NCBI GenBank assembly: GCA_964565435.1
Contig: CAZMEY010000015.1
Location: 1-13,846 of the forward strand
Length of the DNA stretch: 13,846 nucleotides
Direction: 5' to 3'
Source: JAQTTT01 sp964565435
Lineage (GTDB): Archaea; Nanobdellota; Nanobdellia; Tiddalikarchaeales; Tiddalikarchaeaceae
Below the pieces are notes generated by a model. That model worked only from the letters and a program-made list of their open reading frames with translations, was not told the DNA's origin and did not search any database. The position numbers and the translations under genes were made by a program. This document shows positions 11,918-13,846 of the stretch, piece by piece. Positions within the stretch are counted from its first letter, which is position 1; each line of letters starts with the position of its first letter.

Positions 11918-13802
11918 ATTTTTTTAAAAATTTCTTGTAAGCATTGAACATTAAAGAAAAGCTGATTATTGCAAACAAGTATTTCAAATCCGAATTAACA
12001 AGAACCATTGAATAATTGACTTGGTTCTCTAAAGTGACTAAGCTGGTTGTCAATTGAACTGTTTTTCCCATTCTTGGTATTTCAAAATCAACAGGCAAAA
12101 CGCCCTCTTCGGTAGTTATTGTTATCCCTCCAACCTCATCCCTTGATTTATCAATGCCTTCAAAATCAGGGGCTTGGCTGCTTGATTCAACGCTTCCGGC
12201 ATAGGAATAATCACCTAAAGAACTGGAAAAGATATTTGAATTCAAAACAAGGTATGTTATGAATATTGCAGCCAATATCACTGCACCTATTATTGAATAT
12301 TTCAAATAATTTTTTTTATTAATCCTGTTTTTGATTATTAAAACGCAGCTGGCAATATATGCTAAAGCCAATAAGCCCAAATCAAGGAATGATATGCCAA
12401 GCATTATTATTACATATTGGATGATGAATGACTTTTTCTTATTCAATAAAAATCCCAAAATAAGGGTTATTGATATGAATATTATGATATTTGTTGCGCT
12501 TGGAATCTCTGTGCCTTGGCCATAATTTGCTCCAAAAGTCCATAAAACAAAGTATTTTTCAGGCAAATAAACGCTTGTTGACATCTCGCTAATAGGCATT
12601 GAAGAGTTTATCAAAGGGATAGTAGCTATTGAAAAAACATTCAATGGCTGGCTTTGGGTTAAATAAGTGACATCAAGGCTTCCGTAATTTGTTTTAGGTA
12701 TTGCCAAAAACAATGAATCATTTTCCTTAGTGAGCATTATGCTATTTCTGCTAGTTGCAGAGTAAAGAGGGGTTCCGGGAACGCTTAATTGTATATATTC
12801 TTCCCCACTATTCGCGTAATTATAGTTTAATTGCCCAAGTATTGTCCCTTTCTCGCTTATTGCAACCTTGTTTTGCGCAGTCCTGACGCTGAAAGTCAAG
12901 CTTGGCAATAGTGTCAAATCCTGCAAATCTATGTAAAAATAATCCAAAGAATCCGCCAGGAATGCTTGGCTATTATAATATTTTGGAGTAACGCTTGACT
13001 CTGATAAATCAATAATATCCGCATTAGCCATTATTGACAATTTTTTCTCCGGATGCGATTCAATCAATACATCATGGACTCCCTCATTTAATGGAAGCCT
13101 TAAAATGCTGGAATTAAATGTTCCTGAAATTAATACATGGGCTTTTGAGCCGCTTAATTCCAATATTAATTCATTGCCTATTAAGTTATAATCCAAAACT
13201 CCTGAAACACTGATGATTTTTTCAGAATTTTTTAATAATACTGTGTAAGAGCTCAAGCTGTCTCCTAAAGAGTTAAAATCTATTTCGTAAACAAAATCGT
13301 TTTTCAATTCATCAAAGATGTAATGGAAATCCCCGCTAACAAGGACTTGCTCAACCTCTTGCCTTTGTATGATTATTACATTATTTAATTGGGAGTATTT
13401 TGTGCTTGCCCCTACAACATAGCCGTTGTCCAAGTCAAAACTAAGCTCCTTTACTGGACCTGGAATTGAAAGGCTTAACTGACCCAAGGATAAGATGCTA
13501 AAGCTTCCTGAGAAATCAAAACTGGAATCAGCCATGAAAAAATAGCCCCTTTCATCAAAGCTTACTGGAGCATTTACTCCATTGATTTTCAATTGAGTTA
13601 TTGCTATGTCATTGATTGAGCCGAGAAGGTAGATTTTTACATTCTCACCGTTCAAAACATTACCTGAACCCTGAAAGCTCAAGATATTGCTGCTTAAATC
13701 CCCGCTAATAACAAGATTATTGATTGAGTAAATATCCTCTGTTGTTGAAAAACCTAATCCTATAATTGACAATAATGTAAATAAAAAAGCAAGCTTTTTC
13801 AT
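11916..13802 (-). CDS. Exported beta-rich, multi-pass membrane protein of unknown function, 628 aa
   Basis: I do not recognise the family. A signal peptide (1-19) leads to about 410 extracellular residues with alternating strand patterns. A recurring hydrophobic-S-G-[DVT]-[LF] motif occurs at VISGDL (31-36), LVSGDF (154-159), SVSGVL (198-203) and LISGTF (224-229), which suggests repeated beta-hairpins or stacked sandwich units. Membrane segments follow at about 436-453, 459-475, 476-490 and 502-520. Then come an acidic Ser-rich loop (521-600) and a last membrane segment at about 605-622, ending in AYKKFLKK. The only cysteine, C486, lies in a membrane segment. Architecture suggests a surface sensor, adhesin or transport-associated protein, which is inference. 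ATG at 13802 has a TATA-like element about 28 bases upstream and no Shine-Dalgarno. Confidence 0.8.
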   Translation of the reverse strand: MKKLAFLFTLLSIIGLGFSTTEDIYSINNLVISGDLSSNILSFQGSGNVLNGENVKIYLLGSINDIAITQLKINGVNAPVSFDERGYFFMADSSFDFSGSFSILSLGQLSLSIPGPVKELSFDLDNGYVVGASTKYSQLNNVIIIQRQEVEQVLVSGDFHYIFDELKNDFVYEIDFNSLGDSLSSYTVLLKNSEKIISVSGVLDYNLIGNELILELSGSKAHVLISGTFNSSILRLPLNEGVHDVLIESHPEKKLSIMANADIIDLSESSVTPKYYNSQAFLADSLDYFYIDLQDLTLLPSLTFSVRTAQNKVAISEKGTILGQLNYNYANSGEEYIQLSVPGTPLYSATSRNSIMLTKENDSLFLAIPKTNYGSLDVTYLTQSQPLNVFSIATIPLINSSMPISEMSTSVYLPEKYFVLWTFGANYGQGTEIPSATNIIIFISITLILGFLLNKKKSFIIQYVIIMLGISFLDLGLLALAYIASCVLIIKNRINKKNYLKYSIIGAVILAAIFITYLVLNSNIFSSSLGDYSYAGSVESSSQAPDFEGIDKSRDEVGGITITTEEGVLPVDFEIPRMGKTVQLTTSLVTLENQVNYSMVLVNSDLKYLFAIISFSLMFNAYKKFLKK

Positions 13803-13823
13803 GGCAAGATAATAATTGCTATT

Positions 13824-13835
13824 GGATTATAAATC
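13824..13835 (-). promoter_or_regulatory. TATA-like promoter of the 628-residue membrane protein gene
   Basis: GATTTATAATCC on the minus strand is centred about 28 bases before the ATG at 13802, fitting a leaderless start. Only 44 bases lie between the ATG and the window edge, so upstream control elements cannot be seen. Confidence 0.45.
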
Positions 13836-13846
13836 TTATCAAACAA

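Noticed and set aside
1..13846. CRISPR array, insertion sequence, toxin-antitoxin, phage or restriction system
   Set aside because: No direct-repeat/spacer pattern, transposase, integrase, methyltransferase or paired small toxin-antitoxin genes were seen on either strand.

Overview
This AT-rich window most likely comes from an archaeon, probably a small-genome DPANN-type lineage (Woesearchaeota/Pacearchaeota-like). The grounds are A/T-rich TATA-like elements 20-30 bases before most start codons with little or no 5' leader, three archaeal-style lipoproteins, a DUF2207 membrane protein, a CxxC-x17-CxxC zinc-ribbon protein and a beta-CASP (RNase J-like) nuclease. The lineage is inferred from style and gene content. 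There is no rRNA gene to settle it.

Layout. Bases 1-381 hold the N-terminal part of a HAD-fold protein that runs off the left edge. It lies just downstream of cysteinyl-tRNA synthetase on the same strand. CysRS is divergent from a small zinc-ribbon protein at 1919-2176. A 431-base interval (2177-2607) has no assured gene. It holds terminator-like T-runs on both strands, several stem-loops, an unlisted 50-codon reading frame, a 10-codon micro-ORF with a good Shine-Dalgarno sequence, and a helically phased TTAAA array.

From 2608 to 6153 four consecutive minus-strand genes encode exported proteins: a 76-residue lipoprotein, a 562-residue secreted helical protein (start-stop overlapped with the lipoprotein), a lipoprotein with a Cys-rich segment and a lectin-like jelly-roll domain, and a lipoprotein with two Kazal protease-inhibitor domains. 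The Kazal gene is divergent from a DUF2207 membrane protein (6230-7849). Together these read as a cell-surface block. The first Kazal domain carries a reactive loop almost the same as that of avian ovomucoid third domains, the most striking feature of the window.

From 7851 to 10663, on the minus strand, lie a glutamate-5-kinase-like amino acid kinase without a PUA domain, an RNase J-like metallo-hydrolase and a DUF6653-like membrane protein. The right part holds a DegV/FakB-like protein and a 76-residue helical protein on the plus strand. These converge on a 628-residue exported, beta-rich, multi-pass membrane protein of unknown function. No CRISPR array, tRNA, rRNA, insertion sequence or phage gene is visible. 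I see no complete novel defence or mobile system. The surface-protein block and the 2177-2607 interval are the parts worth most attention.
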